Positions 1 through 6,739 of a stretch of 16,321 bases of DNA are shown piece by piece; positions within the stretch are counted from its first letter, which is position 1, and each line of letters opens with the position of its first letter. The stretch spans positions 1 through 16,321 of the forward strand of contig JAKSBO010000342.1 of NCBI GenBank assembly GCA_022361095.1. Direction: 5' to 3'. Below the pieces are notes generated by a model that saw nothing but the letters and a program-made list of their open reading frames with translations, was not told where the DNA came from and ran no database searches. This DNA is from Desulfobacterales bacterium. Its GTDB lineage: Bacteria; Desulfobacterota; Desulfobacteria; Desulfobacterales; Desulfobacteraceae. The translations under genes and the position numbers were made by a program.

Positions 1-589
1 CAACGCCGAAGTTGGGCAAATTAACAAAAACCGGACCATCGAGTGATTGATGCTTGCCGATTTTTTTTCCCTTATCAGACATAAATTTTTTTCTCAAAAA
101 AAGAGATTTTTACTATATGTCCAGCGACTATTTTTCCATGATGTTGTGTCCCGTTTGTTACAGTGGGTGCCAATATATCATCGGCATATATTATCGAATC
201 ACAATCTGCTAATAGTTGATTCGTCAATAAAAATATTTCCGGAAAAACAGTGCAGGCGCAACGATCAATCATCGTCTTTTATTTTTCGTTTGATCCTCTC
301 TCTGTACCCATGAAGAACAAAGAGTGTTCGTGATTTAACCCCGTTCATTTCTATGCGAAAATACCATTTGCTGTATTCAATTGCATTGATTTAACCTCCT
401 GCTAGTAAAAATTGCGATCGTCAACTAAATTCTGATCACTTGTCCAGGGCCATTGCGAAATGAAGTCAACGGGCAACTGAAAAAGGTGTATTTTTTTGTT
501 TAAAAAATACGGTCACAATTCGTTTGTGCCATTCAAGATCGTCGCCATTGTGCAAGTAATATCCAATGCTTGGGCAGCAATGAGATGCC
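1..589. other. Intergenic or leader stretch, no supported gene
   Basis: This AT-rich stretch contains only short open frames with no convincing ribosome binding site or recognisable protein sequence. One AT-rich inverted repeat (489-497 with 503-511, loop of 5) is visible. It could be a weak hairpin, but base composition alone could also produce it. The window edge cuts whatever lies upstream. Confidence 0.6.
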
Positions 590-626
590 TTGACGAGGTT
601 TGTCTATTTAAGTATGCTGTCCGCCT

Positions 627-669
627 ATTTTGACAGCCTATATTTTTACAACCGAAATTTTGACAGCCT
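627..669 (+). repeat. 13-bp direct repeat, 30-bp spacing, in leader of the GHMP gene
   Basis: ATTTTGACAGCCT occurs exactly at 627-639 and again at 657-669. The starts are 30 bp apart, close to three helical turns, and the second copy ends 31 bp before the start codon at 701. Same-face spacing in a leader suits cooperative binding by a regulator. Each copy contains TTGACA, but no good -10 follows at the right distance. Function is inferred; only the repeat is seen. Confidence 0.5.
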
Positions 670-700
670 GATTAACGATTTTCAAGCAAGGGGGAACCGA

Positions 701-1915
701 ATGGACAGTCAGAACGAAACCCAGCAAAAGCAAAAGGTAGAAATTGATATTGTAGGCGGCCGATTTGATAAAGTGACCACGGTTTTGGAGGAATTTGAGC
801 CGGGTGACGAACGATTTATTCATTCCTATGAGAAAATGAACCTTGGGTCACGACAGGTTGGAGATGTTGAAGTCCGGGAAGTAGAGGTCAAAGTACCCGC
901 AAGGCTTCATCTTAACGTGTTTGATATGAACCGGTTTAATTTGAACCGCCCCGGCGGCGGGGGCCTTGGCGTAAGTGTAGGTGTCTATTTTTATGCAAAG
1001 GTTAAATCCATACCCGAGCCGGTGATTCGCACCACAGGCGAACGCCAACTGATCATGGCGCATTACGGACATATTTTTAAAACCCTATTGGGGTATGACG
1101 GCGGGTTTGAAATAGAACTCCAGGACCATAAACGCCGGCATGTGGGGCTTGGCTCTTCCATCGGTTCCATGTGTGCCGTGTGTATCGGTATGAATGAAGT
1201 GCTGGGCAGGCCTTTTTATGGATGGGAACTGCGGCGGATTATGGGATTTCATGCCTGTGAGGAGAGCCCTGTGAACGATCAATTCCTGCTGCCTGCATTT
1301 GAAACCGGTATCGGTGCCATGGTGAGTATTAACGGCGGCTGGGTGGTTGCCAGTGATGACCTGGTACTGGTTCAGCGTGTGCCCCTGCCGGATACCAAAG
1401 TGCTGATGTTTATCCCGGAGGTTGACAGCCTAGAGGACGAATTCCAGGGGAAAGAGACCGCTGCAGAATCAGAAGTTGAGCTCTTAATGAGACGGGCAAG
1501 AACCCTTGATACGCTTCAGGTCGGGGCCAAGGCGCAAATTGTCCTGATGGACATGATTCCTGCAATGATTCGAAATGATCTTCAAAAAATGGGCGATGCC
1601 CTTTTTGAACTGACGCATATGGGATCCAAACGGGCCGAGTGCGAACAACACGGTGCGCTTGGTACACCCATATACAGCTATATCAATGCTTTCCGGGAAA
1701 TGGGAATTGAGGTTGCCGGCATGAGTTCCGTGGGCCCCACGATTTTTGCATTGACCCGGGATCAGGATGCCTATGACCGGGCACTGAACTACCTTAAAGC
1801 AAAAAATATTTCAGACACGCGTATCATTGAGACCGAGGTTGACAATGTCGGTGGCACGATCACGGAAAACGGGGTTGAAAGAACCTTTATAAATGACACC
1901 TGGCTTCAAGGATAA
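701..1915 (+). CDS. GHMP-superfamily protein, beta-RFAP synthase-like
   Basis: This 404-residue protein resembles beta-ribofuranosylaminobenzene 5'-phosphate synthase. That family condenses an aminobenzoate-type aromatic with PRPP in (methano)pterin biosynthesis. Family-like blocks are VKVPARLHLN (64-73), the glycine-rich RPGGGGLG (83-90), the GHMP loop HVGLGSSIG (147-155), a helix with VLMDMIPAMIRNDL (281-294) and the C-terminal GMSSVGPTIFAL (340-351). The segment after the GHMP loop (about 184-210) looks diverged, and about 60 residues precede the core. I chose ATG 701 because a purine-rich AGGGGGAA lies just upstream; the frame is open back to 590 but that extension has no good RBS. The next gene starts 5 nt after its stop, indicating an operon. 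The substrate is unknown, because the neighbours are not known methanopterin genes. Family confidence is good; exact activity is low-confidence. Confidence 0.8.
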   Translation: MDSQNETQQKQKVEIDIVGGRFDKVTTVLEEFEPGDERFIHSYEKMNLGSRQVGDVEVREVEVKVPARLHLNVFDMNRFNLNRPGGGGLGVSVGVYFYAKVKSIPEPVIRTTGERQLIMAHYGHIFKTLLGYDGGFEIELQDHKRRHVGLGSSIGSMCAVCIGMNEVLGRPFYGWELRRIMGFHACEESPVNDQFLLPAFETGIGAMVSINGGWVVASDDLVLVQRVPLPDTKVLMFIPEVDSLEDEFQGKETAAESEVELLMRRARTLDTLQVGAKAQIVLMDMIPAMIRNDLQKMGDALFELTHMGSKRAECEQHGALGTPIYSYINAFREMGIEVAGMSSVGPTIFALTRDQDAYDRALNYLKAKNISDTRIIETEVDNVGGTITENGVERTFINDTWLQG

Positions 1916-1920
1916 GTCTT

Positions 1921-2616
1921 ATGACAAGTGGTTACAAAGTCAAAATTTGCGGCACCACCAATATGGAAGATGCCCAGATGACGGCCGATGCAGGGGCGGA
2001 TTATTTCGGCGTGGTCGTGGAAGCCGATTTTTCCCCAAGATCTATGACCATTGAAGCGGCCAAACCGCTCTTTTCGTCTCCCCCCCTTCCGCCGGTGGCC
2101 CTGGTTTTCAATATGGCAGCATCCCGGGTTGAAACGCTTATTCAACAATTGAACCCATTTGCCGTACAATTTTTAAGTTTGGCGGAACCTTCTTTTGTTA
2201 CGTATTTAAAGCGGCGCTATCCGAAGGTTGAAGCCTGGCAATCAATCCATTTGCCCCGGGCCGGCGAATCCGTGGACCTGGAAAATTTTCAAAAAACGGT
2301 TCAAACCTCTGTGACAGCCGGTGTTGATGCCCTGCTTTTTGATACTGCGGCTTTGTCCAAAGGGGAGATGAAATTCGGCGGCACAGGCATTACTTCGGAT
2401 TGGGACATTGTTAAGGAATTGATGGATTCGATCCGGGGGACGGTGCCCATTTGGCTGGCCGGCGGCATCAATCCGGACAACGTCGCAGAGGCCATTGACA
2501 AGATTAACCCTTACGGCATTGATTTATGCTCCGGCGTGGAAGCGGCCCGCGGAAAGAGAGATGCGGCAAAACTGACGTCACTGATGACAAACATTCGCGG
2601 TACGCAATTAATATAG
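1921..2616 (+). CDS. TrpF-like (phosphoribosylanthranilate isomerase family) barrel
   Basis: A 231-residue (beta/alpha)8 protein of the TrpF family, which performs an Amadori rearrangement on phosphoribosyl anthranilate. Visible hallmarks are VKICGTT with the catalytic-position Cys10, SPRSM (38-42), Asp141 in the LLFD segment (catalytic-acid position), the phosphate-binding GGTG (153-156), GGINPDNV (181-188) and CSGVE (203-207). The usual TrpF stretch QLHGDE is replaced by QFLSLAEP (83-90). No other trp gene is nearby. It starts 5 nt after the GHMP gene, so the pair is probably co-transcribed. With a phosphoribosyl-aromatic-forming enzyme upstream, it may act on an analogous phosphoribosyl amine rather than in tryptophan synthesis; that is inference. 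A genuine TrpF encoded away from a trp operon remains possible. Confidence 0.8.
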   Translation: MTSGYKVKICGTTNMEDAQMTADAGADYFGVVVEADFSPRSMTIEAAKPLFSSPPLPPVALVFNMAASRVETLIQQLNPFAVQFLSLAEPSFVTYLKRRYPKVEAWQSIHLPRAGESVDLENFQKTVQTSVTAGVDALLFDTAALSKGEMKFGGTGITSDWDIVKELMDSIRGTVPIWLAGGINPDNVAEAIDKINPYGIDLCSGVEAARGKRDAAKLTSLMTNIRGTQLI

Positions 2617-2634
2617 TGCATGATCGAGAACCCA

Positions 2635-2760
2635 GTGTTTGGGCGAAAAGTTGCCCAGATGCAAGGCGCGAGCAAAGCTGAAACCGGAGCGTACTATAGT
2701 ACGTGAGGATTGCAGCTTTGTGAAGCAACGCCGCAGATGGGCGAGTTTTCGTTCAAACAC
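2635..2760. repeat. Palindromic repeat element (REP/MITE-like), about 126 bp
   Basis: The intergenic segment is one long imperfect palindrome. Its ends are GTGTTTGGGCGAAAA (2635-2649) and TTTTCGTTCAAACAC (2746-2760). Inner arms TTGCCCA and TGGGCGA, and AAAGCTG and CAGCTTT, also pair. The centre is the perfect palindrome CGTACTATAGTACG (2690-2703). No coding capacity is present. It lies inside an apparent operon and ends 19 bp before the next start codon, so transcripts would carry a large hairpin. A shorter related hairpin is at 12498-12546. Confidence 0.75.
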
Positions 2761-2779
2761 AAAATAGGAGAATTCATTC

Positions 2780-3811
2780 GTGAAAGCAGCAGTAGTCCAT
2801 GGAAAAGATGATATTCGCATTGAAGAATATCCGACACCAACGGCAAATGCCGGGGAAATTATTGTAAAAACAAAAGTATCGGGCATTTGTGCCACCGACA
2901 TTAAAACCTTGCTGGGCCAAGGGCTTCCCAAGGATTTGCCCACCATTTTGGGACATGAGGTGGTGGGGGAGGTGTTTGAACTCGGGGAAGGGGTTACGGA
3001 TTTTCAACCCGGCGACCGGGTGGCGGTTTATCCCATTGCCGTTTGCGGAGATTGCTATTACTGCCGCCGGGGCAGGCATAATTTGTGTGAGCACGAATTT
3101 GGTCTGGCCCACGGTATTGAGGGAGGATTTGCCGAGTACGTCCGCCTTCCCAAAGAGATTGTGAACATTGGCGGGGTTATCAAGATTCCGGATGAGGTGC
3201 CCTTTGACAGCGCTGTTTTGTCAGAGCCCTTATCCTGCGCCATGGCGTCCCTGACCGCCTGTAAGGTGGGACCGGACCAGGTTGTTGTGGTTCTGGGGGC
3301 CGGCCCCATGGGGCTGATGCACCTGAAGCTGGCTAAGTGGATGGGTGCCGTTGTGATTGTTGTTGATCTGCTGGAAGACCGGTTGGGCATTGCCGAAGAT
3401 ATGGGTGCGGACCATTGCATCAATCCGGCCCGGACAAAACATATTGAAGAGATCATGGCGCTAACCGGCAACAAAGGCGCACAGGCTGTGATTGCATCTT
3501 TGGGCATACCATCTGTGATTGAGGAAAATTTACTGCTGACCGGAAAAGGCGGCACATTTAATATTTTTGGCGGACCGCCGGCCGGCCATACAATATCGGT
3601 GGATCCAAGATGGCTTCACTATTGCGAAATAAATTTAACCGGAACCTTTGCGGCATCACCCAAAGATTTTGAAAAGAGCCTTGGGCTTATCATCAACAAT
3701 GACATCACCGTTGATGACCTCGTTACCGACCGGTTTACCCTTGATACGTTTTTAGAAGCCGTGGAACGCGCCAAAAACCAGCAAATGATTCGTGGAATTG
3801 TCGAATTTTAA
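2780..3811 (+). CDS. Zinc-dependent medium-chain dehydrogenase (MDR/ADH family)
   Basis: A 343-residue NAD(P)-dependent zinc dehydrogenase of the sorbitol/threonine dehydrogenase type. Catalytic zinc ligands are seen as Cys37 (SGICATD), His59-Glu60 (GHE) and Glu149 (SEPLSC). The structural zinc lobe has Cys89, Cys92, Cys95 and Cys103 (CGDCYYCRRGRHNLC). The Rossmann loop is GAGPMG (173-178), with an acidic residue after strand two (VVDLLED, Asp196) that favours NAD over NADP. The start is GTG at 2780, with AGGAG at 2766-2770 correctly spaced. It is separated from the TrpF-like gene by the palindromic repeat and followed 22 nt later by the aldolase gene. It probably oxidises or reduces a polyol or hydroxy intermediate of the same pathway; the substrate is not deducible. 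Confidence 0.9.
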   Translation: MKAAVVHGKDDIRIEEYPTPTANAGEIIVKTKVSGICATDIKTLLGQGLPKDLPTILGHEVVGEVFELGEGVTDFQPGDRVAVYPIAVCGDCYYCRRGRHNLCEHEFGLAHGIEGGFAEYVRLPKEIVNIGGVIKIPDEVPFDSAVLSEPLSCAMASLTACKVGPDQVVVVLGAGPMGLMHLKLAKWMGAVVIVVDLLEDRLGIAEDMGADHCINPARTKHIEEIMALTGNKGAQAVIASLGIPSVIEENLLLTGKGGTFNIFGGPPAGHTISVDPRWLHYCEINLTGTFAASPKDFEKSLGLIINNDITVDDLVTDRFTLDTFLEAVERAKNQQMIRGIVEF

Positions 3812-3833
3812 TTTATTAAAGGGGACGTCAACT

Positions 3834-4634
3834 ATGGATGGAAAAGAGAGACGACTGAATAAAATTCTGAATAAAAAAACAGGACGTTCTTTGGTCCTAG
3901 CGGTTGATCACGGCATGGCGCTTGGTGCCATGACCGGCATTGTGGACATTGCCGATACGATTCGGACACTGGACGCCACAGACAAAGTTGATTGCTGGCT
4001 TATGACCAAAGGCATATATACCTATGCGTTTGACCCGGCAGGTGATCCGGGGGTGATCCTGCGCGCCAGCGGCGGCGCAACCATTGCCGGACCGGAATTG
4101 ACCCGGGAGGGGCAAACCGCAGATACCGAAGAGGCCTTGCGGCTTGGCGTGGATGCCATGGCAACTTCAGCCTTTGTCGGATCGGTAAATGAGCATGAAA
4201 CCCTCATTGGTATGGCCCGGATGGCAACAGAATGCCGTAAATGGGACATGCCGCTTTTAGGGGTTATTGGTCTGGGGAAGGTTAATGAAGATAAGAAGAA
4301 AGATCCCAAGTTTATCGCCCTTGGTGCAAGGGTGGGGGCCGAGCACGGCGCGGATATCATCAAGACCTATTATACGGAAACCGATTTTGATAAGGTCGTG
4401 GCCGGATGCCCCGTCCCGGTCATGATTGCCGGCGGGCCCAAATGTGAAACGGACCTTGATACGCTTAATATGATATACGGCGCGCTCCAGGGCGGTGCCA
4501 AAGGCATTGTCATGGGAAGAAATGTGTGGCAAAGCCCGCACCCCACGGCATTATTGTCAGCAGCCTACGGATTAATACATGAAGGAATGAATGTGAAAGA
4601 GGCAGCGGACCTGCTCGCCCATGAAGCCCACTGA
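3834..4634 (+). CDS. DhnA/LsrF-family class I (Schiff-base) aldolase
   Basis: A 266-residue (beta/alpha)8 class I aldolase related to archaeal-type fructose-bisphosphate aldolase, LsrF and 2-amino-3,7-dideoxy-heptulosonate synthase. Visible motifs are VLAVDHG (21-27), the Schiff-base lysine in ADIIKTYYT (Lys177), AGCPVPVMIAGG (190-201, phosphate-binding region) and MGRNVWQSPHP (227-237), which closely matches LsrF by recall. I chose ATG 3834 over an upstream in-frame start inside the dehydrogenase gene, because AAAGGGG at 3818-3824 is well placed for it. It is the last gene of the cluster and is followed by a strong terminator. The actual donor and acceptor are unknown. The association with a beta-RFAP-synthase-like and a TrpF-like enzyme argues against a simple glycolytic role. 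Confidence 0.88.
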   Translation: MDGKERRLNKILNKKTGRSLVLAVDHGMALGAMTGIVDIADTIRTLDATDKVDCWLMTKGIYTYAFDPAGDPGVILRASGGATIAGPELTREGQTADTEEALRLGVDAMATSAFVGSVNEHETLIGMARMATECRKWDMPLLGVIGLGKVNEDKKKDPKFIALGARVGAEHGADIIKTYYTETDFDKVVAGCPVPVMIAGGPKCETDLDTLNMIYGALQGGAKGIVMGRNVWQSPHPTALLSAAYGLIHEGMNVKEAADLLAHEAH

Positions 4635-4699
4635 GTAGTCTTTGGACGGCTCGTTAGAGGGGCGTCCAAATGCGGGTTGGTCTTCAGGTTCTTTTATTG

Positions 4700-4750
4700 A
4701 AAAAAAGCGTACATTCAGCAGACCGTCTGCGTCGAATGTACGCTTTTTTT
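4700..4750. terminator. Bidirectional intrinsic terminator
   Basis: Seven A residues (4700-4706), GCGTACATTC (4707-4716), GCAGAC (4718-4723), GTCTGC (4725-4730), GAATGTACGC (4734-4743) and seven T residues (4744-4750) form a nearly continuous stem. It has an A-tract on one side and a T-tract on the other. It lies between the convergent aldolase and CsgG-like genes and can serve both. Confidence 0.95.
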
Positions 4751-4784
4751 AGTTTAAGAATGGCTGTGTTTATTGATTAGGCAA

Positions 4785-5846
4785 TTATTGCCAGTACTTT
4801 TGCAGGTATCTTCTTTCAAGTAATTTCAGCGAGCTGATATCAACCTGGCCGCCCGGTGCATAAAACTGAACAAGGTCGTTTTTGTATGTGATTTTTCTGG
4901 CACTGCTGAATGTAAATGTCCGGGAACGGTCCTTGGTGACAATTACATAATCGTAAATCCCGGCGGCAGCGTTGTATATACGCTGGGTCATGACTCCCTG
5001 GAAGACATTGGACGCCGCCATTGCCGCAGCGCCGCCCTGCACACCCATGGCCCCGCCTGTGCCGAGCCCGCCGGCCACCGATTGCGCTTTGTAAGACTTC
5101 ACGGCTCTGATCAGGTTGTTCATGGAGTCTGTGAATGCCGCCACAATCACCTTGCCCTCGGGTGTTCTGCCGTAAGCGCCTGCCGCTCCCCCGGCATGGG
5201 ATCCGAACATGCCGCCCATAAGGGAAAAATCCGTATTCCTGGCACTGCCTTCTGCCGCCGCCAACTGAACCCCGGAACGGTTTTCAATCAGTGTCAGCAT
5301 GGTACTGGCATCGCTGGTCTTGAATCCCCCGGCCACGGCCCCGGCCACAGACCCGAGAAGTGCCCCCACAACAGCGCCGCCGCCACTGGTGTCACGGGCA
5401 CTGAAGGTGATGCTCGGCGTCATGGTGTAGTCGGCAGCCACGATCTGGCCTTTTCCAAAATTGGAACCACTTCGCATTTCACCGGACTGCATCAACGCAC
5501 GTTCTTCCATCATCTGATTCATGGCCTTACCCCGTTCAACCACCACAAAGCAATTGGACTGCTGGGCCAGAAGGCGAAGCACGGGGACGGTGGAGGGCAA
5601 ACGCAGATCACTAGTCAAATAGTGATACCAGGATTCGTCCCTGTCTTCATAAATGGCCAAGGTGCCCAAAGAGGCCGTGCACCGCTCAAGCCCCTGGTTG
5701 GCATTCTGGGTATTTGCGCCCCCGGCCGCACCTGTGGCGGTTGTTTTTGCACCGCTGTTACCGGTGGACATTGAAGACATACACCCTGTCGCCATAAACA
5801 AAAGAATGCAGGCCGCCGCTAAACTTAAAATTTTTTTTCTGTTCAT
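4785..5846 (-). CDS. CsgG-family-like outer-membrane lipoprotein
   Basis: A 353-residue predicted lipoprotein. It has Lys-rich N-terminus MNRKK, a hydrophobic stretch and lipobox MATGC with Cys22. The region LLAQQSNCFVVVERG (92-106), followed by EERALMQSG (114-122), GKGQIVAADYTMTPSITF (131-148) and AAFTDSMNNLIRAV (236-249), matches the layout of CsgG/curli-assembly-like proteins. It is longer than CsgG and carries three Gly/Ala-rich stretches (155-174, 211-225, 258-275), the first like a glycine-zipper segment. The C-terminal 55 residues are not recognised. It is monocistronic, transcribed divergently from the efflux operon; AAGGA lies about 10 nt upstream of ATG. No curli (csgABEF) genes are nearby, so a role in surface-structure export is not supported. 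An envelope-stress or secretion accessory role is possible. Confidence 0.7.
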   Translation of the reverse strand: MNRKKILSLAAACILLFMATGCMSSMSTGNSGAKTTATGAAGGANTQNANQGLERCTASLGTLAIYEDRDESWYHYLTSDLRLPSTVPVLRLLAQQSNCFVVVERGKAMNQMMEERALMQSGEMRSGSNFGKGQIVAADYTMTPSITFSARDTSGGGAVVGALLGSVAGAVAGGFKTSDASTMLTLIENRSGVQLAAAEGSARNTDFSLMGGMFGSHAGGAAGAYGRTPEGKVIVAAFTDSMNNLIRAVKSYKAQSVAGGLGTGGAMGVQGGAAAMAASNVFQGVMTQRIYNAAAGIYDYVIVTKDRSRTFTFSSARKITYKNDLVQFYAPGGQVDISSLKLLERRYLQKYWQ

Positions 5847-5925
5847 GCGAATTATTCCTTATAAATTAAAGAAAAATGAAAGCCCAATAAAAATTAGTTT
5901 TCTACTGAAAACGAATTCATGTCCA

Positions 5926-5976
5926 ATCTGATTTTATAATCAGATAATAGTATGATAGCGCATTTTATCTTGTCAA
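5926..5976 (-). promoter_or_regulatory. Promoter of the CsgG-like gene with adjacent palindrome
   Basis: On the minus strand TTGACA (5976-5971) is followed after 18 bp by TACTAT (5952-5947). Just downstream is the perfect palindrome ATCTGATT, TTAT, AATCAGAT (5926-5945), placed where an operator would block initiation. It could also form a 5'-UTR hairpin. Confidence 0.5.
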
Positions 5977-5998
5977 GAATTAAGAGATGGAATCCGTC

Positions 5999-6052
5999 TT
6001 GACAGAAACGGGTGTTGTCCTTATTATACGCGAAAGTCAATTTTCTGACTTT
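5999..6052 (+). promoter_or_regulatory. Sigma70 promoter and operator of the tetR-efflux operon
   Basis: TTGACA (5999-6004), a 17-bp spacer and TATTAT (6022-6027) make a near-consensus promoter. The inverted repeat AAAGTCA, ATTTTC, TGACTTT (6033-6052) covers the expected transcription start. This is a classic arrangement for autorepression by the first gene product, a TetR-family regulator. The promoter is read directly; the repressor assignment is inferred from adjacency. Confidence 0.75.
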
Positions 6053-6140
6053 TGGGTCATTTTTTTGTACGAAACGGTCAGAGAACTATTTTTATCTTTC
6101 CCCACAGCAATGATGCGGGGGCAACCCAAGGAAATGATAA

Positions 6141-6737
6141 ATGAATTCGCCCACCAAAAGAAAAGAGATTATGAACCGGCTTCTCAAGGAGATAGCGGTC
6201 AAAACCGTGTTGGCAATGATCCAGGAAGGCACACCCGTTACCATGGATAATGTGGCGTCCAGATGCGGTGTCTCTAAGGGAACCTTGTACAACTATTTTC
6301 AAAATAAAAAAGACCTGCTGCATTATATCCATGAGGCTGTGATCATTCCCATTAAAAAGGGATCAAATAAAATATTTAAAAAAAACATCCCGCCCATGGA
6401 AAAAATATATGGATTTGTGGGTAATGTATTTGATTTTCATAAGGAATATCCACTCTACTTTAAATTTATCCAGAGTCAGCGTTCGGCAGCCGATGCCGTT
6501 ACGGAACGCATGGACGTAATCATTCTCCCTTTGGTCAATGTCTGCCGGGAGGGGATGCGTCGTGGCCAGTTTGTGGATACCGATCCCTATGTCATGGCAG
6601 CCATGATTTTCGGTACGGTGATCGGCCCTTTGGAGTCCCTGACATATCGGGGGGAGTCTCTGCAGGATCTGGAAAAACTCAAACAAGACATTGTCCGCTT
6701 TCTGGACAACTGTATACTTAAGGAACAGGAGAACTAG
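6141..6737 (+). CDS. TetR-family transcriptional regulator of the efflux operon
   Basis: A 198-residue regulator. Its N-terminal helix-turn-helix spans residues 33-57 (VTMDNVASRCGVSKGTLYNYFQ, then NKKDLL), typical of TetR/AcrR. The C-terminal 130 residues are the variable ligand-binding domain. ATG 6141 has AAGGA at 6128-6132; ATG 6134 is out of frame and ATG 6171 lacks a better RBS. The stop codon lies 2 nt before the membrane-fusion-protein gene, so the regulator is the first gene of the pump operon. It probably represses its own operon from the 6033-6052 palindrome until a pump substrate binds. A leader of about 105 nt lies between promoter and start. Confidence 0.92.
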   Translation: MNSPTKRKEIMNRLLKEIAVKTVLAMIQEGTPVTMDNVASRCGVSKGTLYNYFQNKKDLLHYIHEAVIIPIKKGSNKIFKKNIPPMEKIYGFVGNVFDFHKEYPLYFKFIQSQRSAADAVTERMDVIILPLVNVCREGMRRGQFVDTDPYVMAAMIFGTVIGPLESLTYRGESLQDLEKLKQDIVRFLDNCILKEQEN

Positions 6738-6739
6738 TT

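Noticed and set aside
47..313. Short ORFs on both strands in the left flank
   Set aside because: They are AT-rich, low in protein-like composition and lack an RBS; they look like chance open frames.
5987..6250. 87-codon ORF overlapping the tetR promoter and start
   Set aside because: It runs out of frame through the promoter, operator and tetR coding region, and is explained by overlap.
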